Assembly (NCBI RefSeq): GCF_000719285.1
Contig: NZ_JOFS01000006.1
Location: forward strand, 298,575 to 362,574
Length of the DNA stretch: 64,000 nucleotides
Direction of reading: 5' to 3'
Source of the DNA: Streptomyces bicolor
Lineage (GTDB): Bacteria > Actinomycetota > Actinomycetes > Streptomycetales > Streptomycetaceae
Shown here: positions 8,292 to 16,095 of the stretch, piece after piece
Layout: every line of letters begins with the position of its first letter
Numbering within the stretch: position 1 is the first letter of the stretch
The notes under the pieces: generated by a model
Database searches by the model: none
The model's input: only the letters and a program-made list of their open reading frames with translations
Told to the model about the DNA's origin: nothing
Made by a program: the position numbers and the translations under genes

Positions 8292-9620
8292 ATGGCCGCC
8301 ACCAGCAGGAACGCCGCCTCCCGCAAGATCGCCGCGACACACAGGGGCGTCGTGACGCACAGGATCGCGGCGGGCACCGCGATCGCCGCGGTCTGCGCCA
8401 CATCACTCACTGGTTGCGCGACCGGCACCGACACCACCCGGCAGGGGGCGCCGGGACCAGAGAAGGCGAAGCCGGCGGCGCCCGCTCCCAAGAGCGTGTT
8501 CCGCCTGATCGGCGACGGGTCCACCGCGTACACCGGGGCACAGCCCCACCTGCACAGACCCGAAAGGCTCAAGCCGGGTCAGAAGCCCCCGCAGTTCGTG
8601 GTGTTCTCCTGGGACGGCGCCGGCGAGGACAGCCAGAAGCTGTTCTCCCACTTCCGCAAGGTCGCCAAGGCGAACAACGCGACGATGACCTACTTCCTCA
8701 GCGGCGTGTACATGCTGCCGGACCACAAACGTGACCTGTACCGCCCGCCGCAGCACTCTCCGGGCCGCTCCGACATCGGCTTCAACGACGAGGAGGGCAT
8801 CGCCGCCACCGCCAAGCAGTTGCGCCTGGCCTGGCTGGAGGGCAACGAGATCGGCACCCACTTCAACGGCCACTTCTGTGGCAGCGGCGGTGGGGTCGGC
8901 GAATGGTCGGTGGAGGAGTGGAAGGACGAGATCGGCCAGGCGAAGAGGTTCGTGAAGTCCTGGAAGACCAACACGGGCATGGCGAATGCGGAGCCCCTGC
9001 CATTCGACTACGACAAGGAACTCATCGGCGCCCGCACGCCCTGTCTGGAGGGCCAGAAGAACTTCGTCAAGGCCGCCCGCGAGATGGGCTTCCGCTATGA
9101 CTCCAGCGGCGTCAACAACCAGGTCTGGCCTGCCAAGAAGGGAGGCCTTTGGGACCTGTCGATGCAACTCGTGCCGTTCCCCGGGCACTCCTACGAGCAG
9201 CTCACCATGGACTACAACTTCATGGTCAACCAGTCCGGCACCACGAGCCAGGGTGACCCCGCCAAGCACGATTTCTGGGGCGACCAGATGCGGGACGGCC
9301 TGCTCAAGGGCTTCCACCGGGCCTATTTCGGCAACCGCGCGCCCCTGATCATCGGCAACCACTTCGAGTCCTGGAACGGCGGCACCTACATGCGGGCCGT
9401 CGAGGAGGTCATCGAGGCCGTCTGCAACAAGCCCGACGTGCGCTGCGTCTCCTTCCGGCAGCTCGCCGACTGGCTGGACGCCCAGGATCCGGCGACCCTG
9501 GGGAAGCTGCGCACTCTCGGGGTCGGCGAGGCCCCGAAGCAGGGTTGGGCGTCCTTCCTCTCGGCGCATCCAGCCCCGGCCCCGAAGGGGGTGCCCGGGG
9601 CGCCGACGGTCCGGCAGTAG
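8292..9620 (+). CDS. secreted lipoprotein with a deacetylase-like (NodB-fold) domain
   Basis: 442 residues. Basic N-terminus, hydrophobic helix and lipobox SLTGC (Cys about residue 41) indicate a lipoprotein exported and anchored outside the membrane. After a Pro/Ala linker the domain begins QFVVFSWDGAGED, then NNATMTYFLSGVYML, GNEIGTHFNGHFCG, and ends with APLIIGNHFESWNGG and VRCVSFRQLADWL. These are the landmarks of the polysaccharide/chitin deacetylase fold: first-strand Asp, T/SH-type His-rich metal site, and a last-strand His region. The sequence is divergent and the substrate is unknown, so a polysaccharide deacetylase is the likely but unproven role. AAGGAAGAAGG precedes the ATG. It faces the CooC-like gene end to end. 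Confidence 0.78.
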   Translation: MAATSRNAASRKIAATHRGVVTHRIAAGTAIAAVCATSLTGCATGTDTTRQGAPGPEKAKPAAPAPKSVFRLIGDGSTAYTGAQPHLHRPERLKPGQKPPQFVVFSWDGAGEDSQKLFSHFRKVAKANNATMTYFLSGVYMLPDHKRDLYRPPQHSPGRSDIGFNDEEGIAATAKQLRLAWLEGNEIGTHFNGHFCGSGGGVGEWSVEEWKDEIGQAKRFVKSWKTNTGMANAEPLPFDYDKELIGARTPCLEGQKNFVKAAREMGFRYDSSGVNNQVWPAKKGGLWDLSMQLVPFPGHSYEQLTMDYNFMVNQSGTTSQGDPAKHDFWGDQMRDGLLKGFHRAYFGNRAPLIIGNHFESWNGGTYMRAVEEVIEAVCNKPDVRCVSFRQLADWLDAQDPATLGKLRTLGVGEAPKQGWASFLSAHPAPAPKGVPGAPTVRQ

Positions 9621-9664
9621 CGGCTGGGCAGAAGCGGGCGCACAGGTCGTACGGGTCGTACAGG

Positions 9665-10675
9665 TCAAGCAGTCGGAGTCAGGCGGGAGTTGCCCTCGCG
9701 CAGGGCGGTGAGGCTCTCGCAGAGCACGAATCCGGGGTCGATCTGCGCCGCGAGGTCGGCCCCGGTGCGCTCGCTCCCCCAGGACTGGGCGTTCTTCAGG
9801 TGGAAGTGCACCATCTGGCTCGTGTAGCGCTCCCAGTCCCGCAGCTCGTACGTCGCGTCCACCGCCGTGTGCAGCCTGCGCAGGGCGAGGCGGTTGGCGT
9901 CCTCCAGGAACTCGAACCGGGGCGGGCGGCCCTTCTCCATGGCGCGCACCCAGTCCGAGTGCCCGACGGTCACCAGCAGGTCGTCCCCGACCTCGGCGCG
10001 GAGGAAGTCGAGGTCGTCCTGGCCCTGCACCTTGTTGCCGACGACCTTCAGGACGACTCCGAAGTCACGGGCGTACTCCTTGTACTGGCGATAGACGGAT
10101 ACCCCCTTCCGGGTCGGCTCGGCGACGAGGAACGTGATGTCGAAACGCGTGAACATGCCGGAGGCGAAGGAGTCCGAGCCCGCCGTCATGTCGACCACGA
10201 CGTACTCGTCGGGGCCGTCCACGAGGTGGTTCAGGAACAGCTCCACCGCACCCGTCTTGGAGTGGTAGCAGGCGACCCCGAGGTCGGAGTCCGTGAACGG
10301 GCCGGTGACCATCAAACGGACGGCGCCGCCGTCGAGTTCCACCGGACGGGCGCAGGCGTCGTACACCGGATTCCGCTCGCGCACCCGCAGCAGCCGCGAA
10401 CCTTCGCCGGGCGGCGTCGTCTTGATCATTGTCTCGACGGAGGCGATCCGCGGATTGGAGCCGCGCAGGTAGTCCTTGATCAGGGGCAACCGCTCGCCCA
10501 TCGCGGGCAGTGCGGCTGCCTCCGCCTCGTCGAGACCGAGCGCGGCCCCCAGGTGCTGGTTGATGTCGGCGTCGACGGCGACGACCGGCGCGCCGGTCGC
10601 GGCGAGCTGGCGGATGAAGAGGGAGGACAGGGTCGTCTTGCCGCTGCCGCCTTTCCCGACGAAAGCAATTTTCAT
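9665..10675 (-). CDS. CooC/ParA-like P-loop ATPase
   Basis: 336 residues. Opens directly with MKIAFVGKGGSGKTTLS, a deviant Walker A motif of the SIMIBI/MinD-ParA class with lysines at both signature positions, then VVAVDADINQHLGAALG (Walker A' aspartate) and VVVDMTAGSDSFASG. CooC-type members load metal into enzymes; others position cell components. Nothing nearby identifies the target, so the role is open. The frame also allows GTG 10681, two codons upstream; neither start has a clear ribosome binding site. Transcribed divergently from the degenerate Fic gene across a 167-base gap. Confidence 0.82.
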   Translation of the reverse strand: MKIAFVGKGGSGKTTLSSLFIRQLAATGAPVVAVDADINQHLGAALGLDEAEAAALPAMGERLPLIKDYLRGSNPRIASVETMIKTTPPGEGSRLLRVRERNPVYDACARPVELDGGAVRLMVTGPFTDSDLGVACYHSKTGAVELFLNHLVDGPDEYVVVDMTAGSDSFASGMFTRFDITFLVAEPTRKGVSVYRQYKEYARDFGVVLKVVGNKVQGQDDLDFLRAEVGDDLLVTVGHSDWVRAMEKGRPPRFEFLEDANRLALRRLHTAVDATYELRDWERYTSQMVHFHLKNAQSWGSERTGADLAAQIDPGFVLCESLTALREGNSRLTPTA

Positions 10676-10832
10676 GTTCACGAAGAGTAGCGGGCTGGTA
10701 GCTGTATGTGGCAGATGGGAGTGAGGAAGGCCACTCGATCGTGGGGTGCGGGCTGTCAGTGAAGGCGAAGCCTGATGGGGGCTGCGGTCGGCGTGGCGGG
10801 TGGGCGCGTGGTGGTGATGGATGGGCGCGTAG

Positions 10833-10854
10833 TGTCGTACTCATGAGTACGACA
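10833..10854. promoter_or_regulatory. 22-base perfect palindrome covering the start codon of the Fic-like gene
   Basis: Arms TGTCGTACTCA and TGAGTACGACA abut exactly, so the sequence is a perfect 22-base palindrome whose centre contains the ATG at 10843. A -10-like TAGTGT at 10830-10835 ends 7 bases before the ATG, and there is no ribosome binding site, fitting a leaderless transcript. A protein bound here would cover both the -10 box and the transcription start. Likely an operator; its regulator is unknown. Confidence 0.65.
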
Positions 10855-11667
10855 GGCGCGACCGCCGATCCGCTCGCGGCCCTCGGGTCGCTGCCCGGTG
10901 TGCCCGAGTCCGTGGAGTCCGTACGCAAGGCCGTGGACCGGGTCTACGGGCACCGGATCATGCGGCGCCGCAGCAACGAGATCACCTCCGAGGCGGCCCT
11001 GCGTGGAGCCCGGGGCTCCGCCGCGCTGTCGGGCGCCGACTGGGCGCTCGAAGAGGTCCGCCGGCGTACCGACTTCAGCGGTGACGACGAGGCCCGCGTC
11101 ATGGGCGGGTCCCTGCGGCTGACCGCTGAGGCGGGTCAACTGCTGTCCATCTGGCGGCAGTCGCCGCTGCGGGTACTGGCCCGGCTGCACCTGGTGGCGG
11201 CGGCCGGCAACGACGACACGGTCGGGCGCCCGCGCCAGGTGGGCGAGCCGGTCGACGAGCCGCTGATCGAGCTGCCTGCGCCGGGCGCGGCGGAGATGCA
11301 CGGCCGTCTGGAGGGGCTGTCCGACCTGATCATCGCCGGCGGTTCGGCGCCCGCCCTGGTGACGGCCGCCGTCGTGCACGGCGAGCTCCTCGCGCTGCGA
11401 CCCTTCACGTCCCACAACGGCCTGGTCGCGCGCGCGGCCGAGCGCATCGTCCTTGTCGGCAGCGGCCTCGACCCGAAGTCCGTCTGCCCGGCCGAGGTCG
11501 GGCACGCCGAACTGGGGCGCGCGGCCTATCTGGCGGCGCTGGACGGTTATGTCTCCGGAACGCCCGAGGGCATGGCCGCCTGGATCGCGCACTGCGGCAA
11601 GGCGATCGAGCTCGGGGCGCGCGAGTCGACGGCGGTGTGCGAGGCGCTGCAGCGCGGGGCGGCGTAG
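10843..11667 (+). CDS. Fic-fold protein with degenerate active-site motif
   Basis: 274 residues from ATG 10843; the frame is open upstream to 10708 but that part is noncoding in style. The middle is helical, with LLSIWRQSPLRVLARLHLVAA. The segment LALRPFTSHNGLVARAAERI lines up with the Fic signature HPFxxGNGRxxR but lacks the catalytic His (Arg instead) and the GNGR glycine and arginine (HNGL). Fic enzymes transfer AMP or other phosphates to proteins; this copy is predicted not to catalyse that reaction. It may be a binding or regulatory relic. Homologues at this position in streptomycetes have been labelled oxidoreductase, which the sequence does not support. Start likely leaderless and overlaid by a palindrome. 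Confidence 0.75.
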   Translation: MSTTGATADPLAALGSLPGVPESVESVRKAVDRVYGHRIMRRRSNEITSEAALRGARGSAALSGADWALEEVRRRTDFSGDDEARVMGGSLRLTAEAGQLLSIWRQSPLRVLARLHLVAAAGNDDTVGRPRQVGEPVDEPLIELPAPGAAEMHGRLEGLSDLIIAGGSAPALVTAAVVHGELLALRPFTSHNGLVARAAERIVLVGSGLDPKSVCPAEVGHAELGRAAYLAALDGYVSGTPEGMAAWIAHCGKAIELGARESTAVCEALQRGAA

Positions 11668-11741
11668 CCCACGCGCGCGTGGGGCGGCGTACGGCCGATC
11701 GAGTGGTCGTTGCGCGGCGGACCGAGGGCCATAGGGCATGA

Positions 11742-12038
11742 GAAAAGCCCCGCAAGGGGGCTCATATGAGTTGCGGCGGTACGAGGATTCGTACCGCCGC
11801 TGGCATGTCCACCGGGTTACCAAGCGTCCTCGATATGTTGCCCATCAGGTCGGGAACTTTGCCCGTCACCTGGTGCGGCTGGCCCGTAATCGACGGGTCG
11901 ACGTCGCGTGGGTGCCCAATGTCCATGCTCGGTCCGTGGGGCCAAATGCGTATTTAAGGTGATCCTCTCGGATGTCCTTGGTCTCGCGGGCCGTTGAGTC
12001 CTTTGTACTCCAGGACCCAACCAAGCGGAAGCCCTGAC
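11742..12038 (-). ncRNA. probable small RNA, positional match to the 6S-like RNA (scr3559) of S. coelicolor
   Basis: The 457-base gap between the Fic-like and HAD genes has a leftward promoter (TTGACA at 12069-12074, 18-base spacer, TAAAGA at 12045-12050), no ribosome binding site, and two leftward terminator hairpins (12-base stem at about 11772-11799, and GCCCCCTTGCGGGGC followed by TTTT ending near 11742). The predicted RNA is 250-300 bases. From memory, S. coelicolor carries its 6S-like RNA between the homologous genes (SCO3558 and SCO3559); I did not fold the sequence, so identity rests on position and promoter/terminator. A 53-codon frame (ATG 11924 to 11764, leftward) exists inside it but lacks a ribosome binding site and has mediocre codon use. 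Confidence 0.55.
11745..11799 (-). terminator. two tandem hairpins ending the small RNA
   Basis: First, GCGGCGGTACGA and its complement with a four-base loop (11772-11799). Second, a GCCCC/GGGGC stem followed on the leftward strand by TTTTC, a classical intrinsic terminator. In the other direction the second hairpin could also serve the Fic-like gene. Confidence 0.65.
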
Positions 12039-12044
12039 TGCAGT

Positions 12045-12074
12045 TCTTTACTTTTGCTCTCAAAACTGTGTCAA
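12045..12074 (-). promoter_or_regulatory. promoter of the predicted small RNA
   Basis: Perfect TTGACA (12074-12069) and TAAAGA (12050-12045) separated by 18 bases, reading leftward, in a locally AT-rich stretch. Closest to the vegetative (HrdB-type) consensus of any promoter in this part of the window. Confidence 0.6.
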
Positions 12075-12124
12075 ACGGGCGTCGATACGCCGAATGGGGT
12101 ACTCGGGAACCCCGACTGCGCCGG

Positions 12125-12958
12125 TCAGGCGAGCGCCGTACGGCGTCGGCTCGCGTACCAGACGAGGCCGGCGGTGGCCGCGGCGGCTCCTATGGCGGCG
12201 GCCGCGAGAAGGGCGGGGCGCGGTGGTACCGAGAAGGAGGGAATGCGCTGCTTGAGCCGAACAGGGCGATGGAAGTCGAGAATCGGCCACCCGCGCGCGA
12301 GTGCCTCGCGGCGTAGCGGGCGGTCGGGGTTCACGGCGTGCGGATTGCCGACGCACTGAAGCATCGGCAGGTCGGTGGCGGAGTCGCTGTAGGCATAGCA
12401 GCGGGAGAGGTCGTAGCCCTCGGACTCGGCCAGCTCCTTGATCGCCTCGGCCTTCGTCGGGCCGTATGCGTAGTACTCGACCTCCCCGGTGAAGCAGCCG
12501 TCGTCGCCCACGACCATGCGCGTCGCCACCACGCGGTCGGCACCGAGCAGCTCGCCGATCGGCTCCACCACCTCGGCGCCCGACGTGGACACGATCACGA
12601 CGTCGCGGCCGGCCGTGTGGTGCTCCTCGATGAGGGAGGCGGCCTCGTCATAGATGATCGGGTCGATCAGGTCGTGCAGCGTCTCCGCGACGATCTCCTT
12701 GACGTGCTGGACGTTCCAGCCGCGGACGAGCGTGGAGAGGTACTCGCGCGTGCGCTCCATCTGGTCATGGTCCATACCGCCGATGCGGAAGACGAACTGG
12801 GCATATGCGGTCCGCAAGGCGGCCCTGCGGTTGATCAGACCGCCTTGGTAGAACGACTTGCTGAACGTGAGCGTGCTCGACTTCGCAATGACCGTCTTGT
12901 CCAGGTCAAAGAAGGCGGCTGTGCGGGGCAAGGAGTGGTTTTCCACGACCCCGAGCAT
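12125..12958 (-). CDS. HAD-IB family phosphatase with C-terminal membrane anchor
   Basis: 277 residues from ATG 12958. Seen: motif I AAFFDLDKTVIAKSS (DxD nucleophile pair), motif II VVIVSTSGAEV, a conserved lysine region YGPTKAEAI, and motif III/IV CYAYSDSATDLPML. This is the SerB-like HAD subfamily IB, which removes phosphate from small molecules. The C-terminus adds a basic linker and a single hydrophobic helix (ALLAAAAIGAAAATAGLVWY) followed by Arg residues, so the enzyme is probably tethered with its catalytic part in the cytosol. The orthologous position in M. tuberculosis (Rv3661, next to Ssd) and the S. coelicolor name, morphological differentiation-associated protein, are from memory. 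No ribosome binding site; the start could be leaderless. Confidence 0.87.
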   Translation of the reverse strand: MLGVVENHSLPRTAAFFDLDKTVIAKSSTLTFSKSFYQGGLINRRAALRTAYAQFVFRIGGMDHDQMERTREYLSTLVRGWNVQHVKEIVAETLHDLIDPIIYDEAASLIEEHHTAGRDVVIVSTSGAEVVEPIGELLGADRVVATRMVVGDDGCFTGEVEYYAYGPTKAEAIKELAESEGYDLSRCYAYSDSATDLPMLQCVGNPHAVNPDRPLRREALARGWPILDFHRPVRLKQRIPSFSVPPRPALLAAAAIGAAAATAGLVWYASRRRTALA

Positions 12959-13049
12959 AGGCGCAGCCCATTCGGCGTAAGGTGGGCGCGTGGGTTTGCC
13001 TGAGAGGGCTCTCGGGTACACCATGGAAGTCACGGATCGTTCGCGACCG

Positions 13050-13135
13050 TGCTAACCCGGTCCGACTCCTCCCCCCCCGAGTCGGCCGTGGAGACGACCC
13101 CCGCTCTCCCCCCCGGCGGGGGTCGTCGCATGTCC
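13050..13135 (+). ncRNA. 6C RNA
   Basis: Two neighbouring hairpins carry loops of consecutive cytosines: stem CCGACTC/GAGTCGG (13062-13068 with 13079-13085) with loop CT plus eight C, and a 12-base stem (13093-13104 with 13116-13127) with a loop holding seven C. This is the defining structure of the actinobacterial 6C RNA (called B11 in M. tuberculosis). The position, between the HAD phosphatase and Ssd genes, matches the mycobacterial location between Rv3661 and Rv3660c. It is transcribed rightward; ends are approximate. C-rich loops are thought to pair with G-rich ribosome binding sites of target mRNAs. Confidence 0.9.
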
Positions 13136-13314
13136 GGGGTGGTTTCTCCCTTTCAAGCGCGGCCATGGGGCCGCGGCGAGGCGGCTGCGGTCGCCTCTTC
13201 TGCATGCGCATGATCCGTGACTGTGCGTAGCCGTCGCGCTGCTCTGCGGAAGTCGTACAGGGGTCGGTGCGGGGGTCACCGGTATGGGTGACGGCGATAT
13301 TCACAACCGCCGAG

Positions 13315-13323
13315 TTGTCCACA
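13315..13323 (+). promoter_or_regulatory. consensus actinobacterial DnaA box
   Basis: TTGTCCACA is an exact match to the streptomycete DnaA box and is followed closely by weaker relatives (TTATCGACC, GATCCACAC). It lies 218 bases before the Ssd start. The rest of 13136-13540 holds the presumed tad operon promoter region, with two GGCCGGTTC copies, and no gene. Confidence 0.5.
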
Positions 13324-13540
13324 GTTATCGACCAAGATCCACACGATTTCCGGGATCGCTGCACCGTGATTCCAGCGCGTCCCGCTCAGGCCGACTTCAT
13401 GGCCGGTTCTGGTTAGTCGGGCGAGTTTGGCCGGTTCGTATCGGCCGTTCATATGGAGGCCGCTTGCCGGTTCTTCACACGTTTGGGATTCGCGGGGCCG
13501 CAGGGCTGCGCGAGTGATGCAGCGAAGGGGGATGGAAACC

Positions 13541-14644
13541 GTGACCGCAGCCGTCACACACGATCCGCCGCCCACCGCCTCCGGGCGGCCGGGCCGGCCG
13601 TTGATCCTCACGGAAGACGCCGAACTGCTCGACGACCTGCTGCGCCTGTGCGCGGCGGCCGGCGCCACACCCGAGGTCCACCACGGAGTGCCCGAGCCAA
13701 GAGGCAGCTGGGAGGCCGCGCCGCTCGTCCTGGTCGGGGACGACGCCGCACGCCGGGTGCGCGGGGCCGGACGCAGGCGTGGAGTGGTCCTGGTCGGCCG
13801 GGACCAGGACGACTCCGGGGTCTGGCGCCGGGCCGTCGAGATCGGCGCCGATCACGTCCTGATGCTGCCGGACGGCGAGCAGTGGCTGGTCGACCGCATC
13901 GCCGACGTCGCCGAGGGCGTCGGCCGGCCCGCCCTCACCGTCGGCGTCATCGGCGGCCGCGGCGGGGCCGGAGCGTCCACTCTCGCGTGTGCCCTCTCCG
14001 TCACCGCCGCGCGCGAAGGGCTGCGCACGCTGCTCGTGGACGCCGATCCGCTGGGCGGCGGGCTCGACGTCCTTCTCGGCGGCGAGGCGACCGAGGGCCT
14101 GCGCTGGCCCGCGTTCGCCGGCTCACGCGGGCGGCTCGGCAGCGGCGCGCTGGAGGAGTCCCTGCCGAAACTCCACTCCTTGCGGGTCCTGAGCTGGGAT
14201 CGCGGCGACCATCTCGCCGTGCCTGCGCAGGCGATGCGCGCGGTGCTCGCCGCTGCCAGGCGCCGGGGCGGCGCGGTCGTCGTCGATCTGCCCCGCCGTA
14301 TCGACGACGGGGTCGCGGAGGCCCTCGCCCAACTCGACGTCGGGATCCTTGTGGTCCCCGCCGAACTGCGCGCCGTCGCGGCGGCCCGGCAGGTGGCCTC
14401 CGCGGTCCGGATGGTCCTGCGGGATCTGCGCGTGGCCGTACGCGGGCCGTACCCACCCGGGCTCGACGACCGGGAGGTGGCCCGCCTGTTGGACCTTCCC
14501 CTCGTGGGCGAGGTGCCGATCGAGTCGGGCCTGCTGCGCCCGCACGAGAACACGGCACCGCCGGGTGCGGTGGGCCGGGGGCCGCTGGCGCGGTTCTGCC
14601 GGGAGTTCTGGGAGCGGGCGTTGTTGGAGGCGAGGGCGGCATGA
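13541..14644 (+). CDS. ssd: septum site-determining protein Ssd/TadZ-like ATPase
   Basis: 367 residues. GTG 13541 is chosen because AAGGGGG sits 8 bases before it; the frame is open further upstream. N-terminal half resembles a receiver-like domain (PLILTEDAELLDDLLRLCAA). The C-terminal half is a MinD/ParA-type ATPase with a modified Walker A, VIGGRGGAGASTLACAL, where the usual lysines are Arg and Ala, then TLLVDADPLGGGLDVLLGG and GAVVVDLPRRIDD. This is the CpaE/TadZ group that positions Tad pilus machinery at the membrane; the mycobacterial relative Ssd affects division. Whether it hydrolyses ATP without the lysine is uncertain. It heads the tad operon, and its stop overlaps the tadA start (ATGA). 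Confidence 0.9.
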   Translation: MTAAVTHDPPPTASGRPGRPLILTEDAELLDDLLRLCAAAGATPEVHHGVPEPRGSWEAAPLVLVGDDAARRVRGAGRRRGVVLVGRDQDDSGVWRRAVEIGADHVLMLPDGEQWLVDRIADVAEGVGRPALTVGVIGGRGGAGASTLACALSVTAAREGLRTLLVDADPLGGGLDVLLGGEATEGLRWPAFAGSRGRLGSGALEESLPKLHSLRVLSWDRGDHLAVPAQAMRAVLAAARRRGGAVVVDLPRRIDDGVAEALAQLDVGILVVPAELRAVAAARQVASAVRMVLRDLRVAVRGPYPPGLDDREVARLLDLPLVGEVPIESGLLRPHENTAPPGAVGRGPLARFCREFWERALLEARAA

Positions 14645-16095
14645 GTACGGCTTCGGGGCTCGACCGGGGCCCGTCGGGGCTCGCATGGGTCAGCGGCAGC
14701 GCGGTCGGTTCGGTGCGGGCGGCTCCTGAGCGGTGGCGGTCGGGCGGGACAGTGGCGGGCAGGTCGGCATCGGGCGGAACAGCTACGGGCGGAACAGCTG
14801 CGGGCAGGGGACGTAGGGCCACGCCGCGGTGGGCGTCGGGCGCGACGGGGGCCGGGGCGGACATGTCGGCGGGGTTGCTCGACGGCGTGCGGCAGTGGCT
14901 GGCCGAGAGCGGGGCCGAGCCGACGCCCGCGCGCGTGGCGCAGGCCCTGCGGGAGCAGGGCAGGGTGCTCGGGGACGCCGAAGTCCTCGGGGCGGCCGAG
15001 CAGTTGCGGTCGGAGTTGGTCGGGAGCGGGCCGCTGGAGCCGCTGCTCGCTGATCCGTCCGTGACGGATGTGCTGGTGTCGGCGCCGGACCGGGTCTGGG
15101 TGGACCGGGGCGGCGGTCTGGAGCTGACCTCCGTTACCTTCCCCGACGAGGCAGCCGTACGGCGTCTGGCGCAACGCCTCGCCGCGGTGGCCGGGCGTCG
15201 GCTGGACGACGCCCGGCCCTGGGTGGACGCCCGGCTGCCCGACGGAACCAGGCTGCACGCGGTGCTGCCACCGGTCGCCGTCGGCTGCGCCTGCCTGGCG
15301 CTGCGGGTCGTACGGCCCCGGGCGTTCACGCTCGACGAGCTGGTCGCGGCGGGCACGGTGCCGCCCGGCGGGGATCGGGTGCTGCGGGCGCTGGTCGACG
15401 CGCGGCTGTCCTTCGTCGTCAGCGGTGGGACCGGCAGCGGCAAGACGACCTTGCTGAGCGCGTTGCTCGGGCTGGTCGGGCCGGGTGAGCGGATCGTGCT
15501 GGCGGAGGACTCGGCGGAGCTCAGGCCCGACCATCCGCATGTCGTACGGCTGGAGAGCAGATCCGCCAATCAGGAGGGCGCAGGGCTCGTCACCCTCGAG
15601 GACCTGGTGCGGCAGGCGCTGCGGATGCGGCCGGACCGGCTGGTCGTGGGTGAGGTGCGTGGGCCCGAAGTGGTCCATCTGCTCGCGGCGTTGAACACCG
15701 GCCACGAGGGAGGCTGCGGGACCGTCCACGCGAACGCGGCGTCCGATGTGCCGGCCCGCCTGGAGGCGCTCGGCACGGCGGCCGGGCTCGACCGGGCCGC
15801 GTTGCACAGCCAGTTGGCGGCCGCGCTGTCGGTCGTAGTGCACCTCGTACGTGATCGGACGGGGCGGCGGCGGATCGCCGAGGTCCATGTGCTGGAGCGG
15901 GATGCGTCGGGGCTGGTGCGGACGGTGCCGGCGCTGCGGTGGGGCGCGGGGGCGTTCGCGTGCGAGCGGGGCTGGGAGCGGCTGCGAGGGCTGCTTCGGG
16001 GTGAGGGAGGACTGCTTCGGGGTGACAGCGGTGAGCGCGGTGAGGGTGCGGGCCGCATGGCGGGACGTGCTGATCTTGAAGGGTCGGTGAACTGA
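14641..16095 (+). CDS. tadA: Tad/CpaF secretion ATPase
   Basis: 484 residues. The start ATG overlaps the Ssd stop. N-terminal 75 residues are low-complexity (Gly/Ser/Arg repeats such as GGTATGGTAAGRG). The ATPase core follows: SGPLEPLLADPSVTDVLVS, the Walker A SGGTGSGKTTLL, the Asp box ERIVLAEDSAEL, Walker B MRPDRLVVGEVRGPE and the His box GGCGTVHANAA. It is the cytosolic hexameric motor powering Tad pilus assembly with TadB and TadC. The last 40 residues (RGLLRGEGGLLRGDSGERG) are repetitive. tadB starts directly after the stop, so the genes are one operon. Confidence 0.93.
   Translation: MSTASGLDRGPSGLAWVSGSAVGSVRAAPERWRSGGTVAGRSASGGTATGGTAAGRGRRATPRWASGATGAGADMSAGLLDGVRQWLAESGAEPTPARVAQALREQGRVLGDAEVLGAAEQLRSELVGSGPLEPLLADPSVTDVLVSAPDRVWVDRGGGLELTSVTFPDEAAVRRLAQRLAAVAGRRLDDARPWVDARLPDGTRLHAVLPPVAVGCACLALRVVRPRAFTLDELVAAGTVPPGGDRVLRALVDARLSFVVSGGTGSGKTTLLSALLGLVGPGERIVLAEDSAELRPDHPHVVRLESRSANQEGAGLVTLEDLVRQALRMRPDRLVVGEVRGPEVVHLLAALNTGHEGGCGTVHANAASDVPARLEALGTAAGLDRAALHSQLAAALSVVVHLVRDRTGRRRIAEVHVLERDASGLVRTVPALRWGAGAFACERGWERLRGLLRGEGGLLRGDSGERGEGAGRMAGRADLEGSVN

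Noticed and set aside
11817..12063. Short leftward protein-coding frames (67 and 65 codons) in the small RNA locus
   Set aside because: No ribosome binding sites, mixed codon use, and several frames on both strands are open at once, which fits a structured RNA better.
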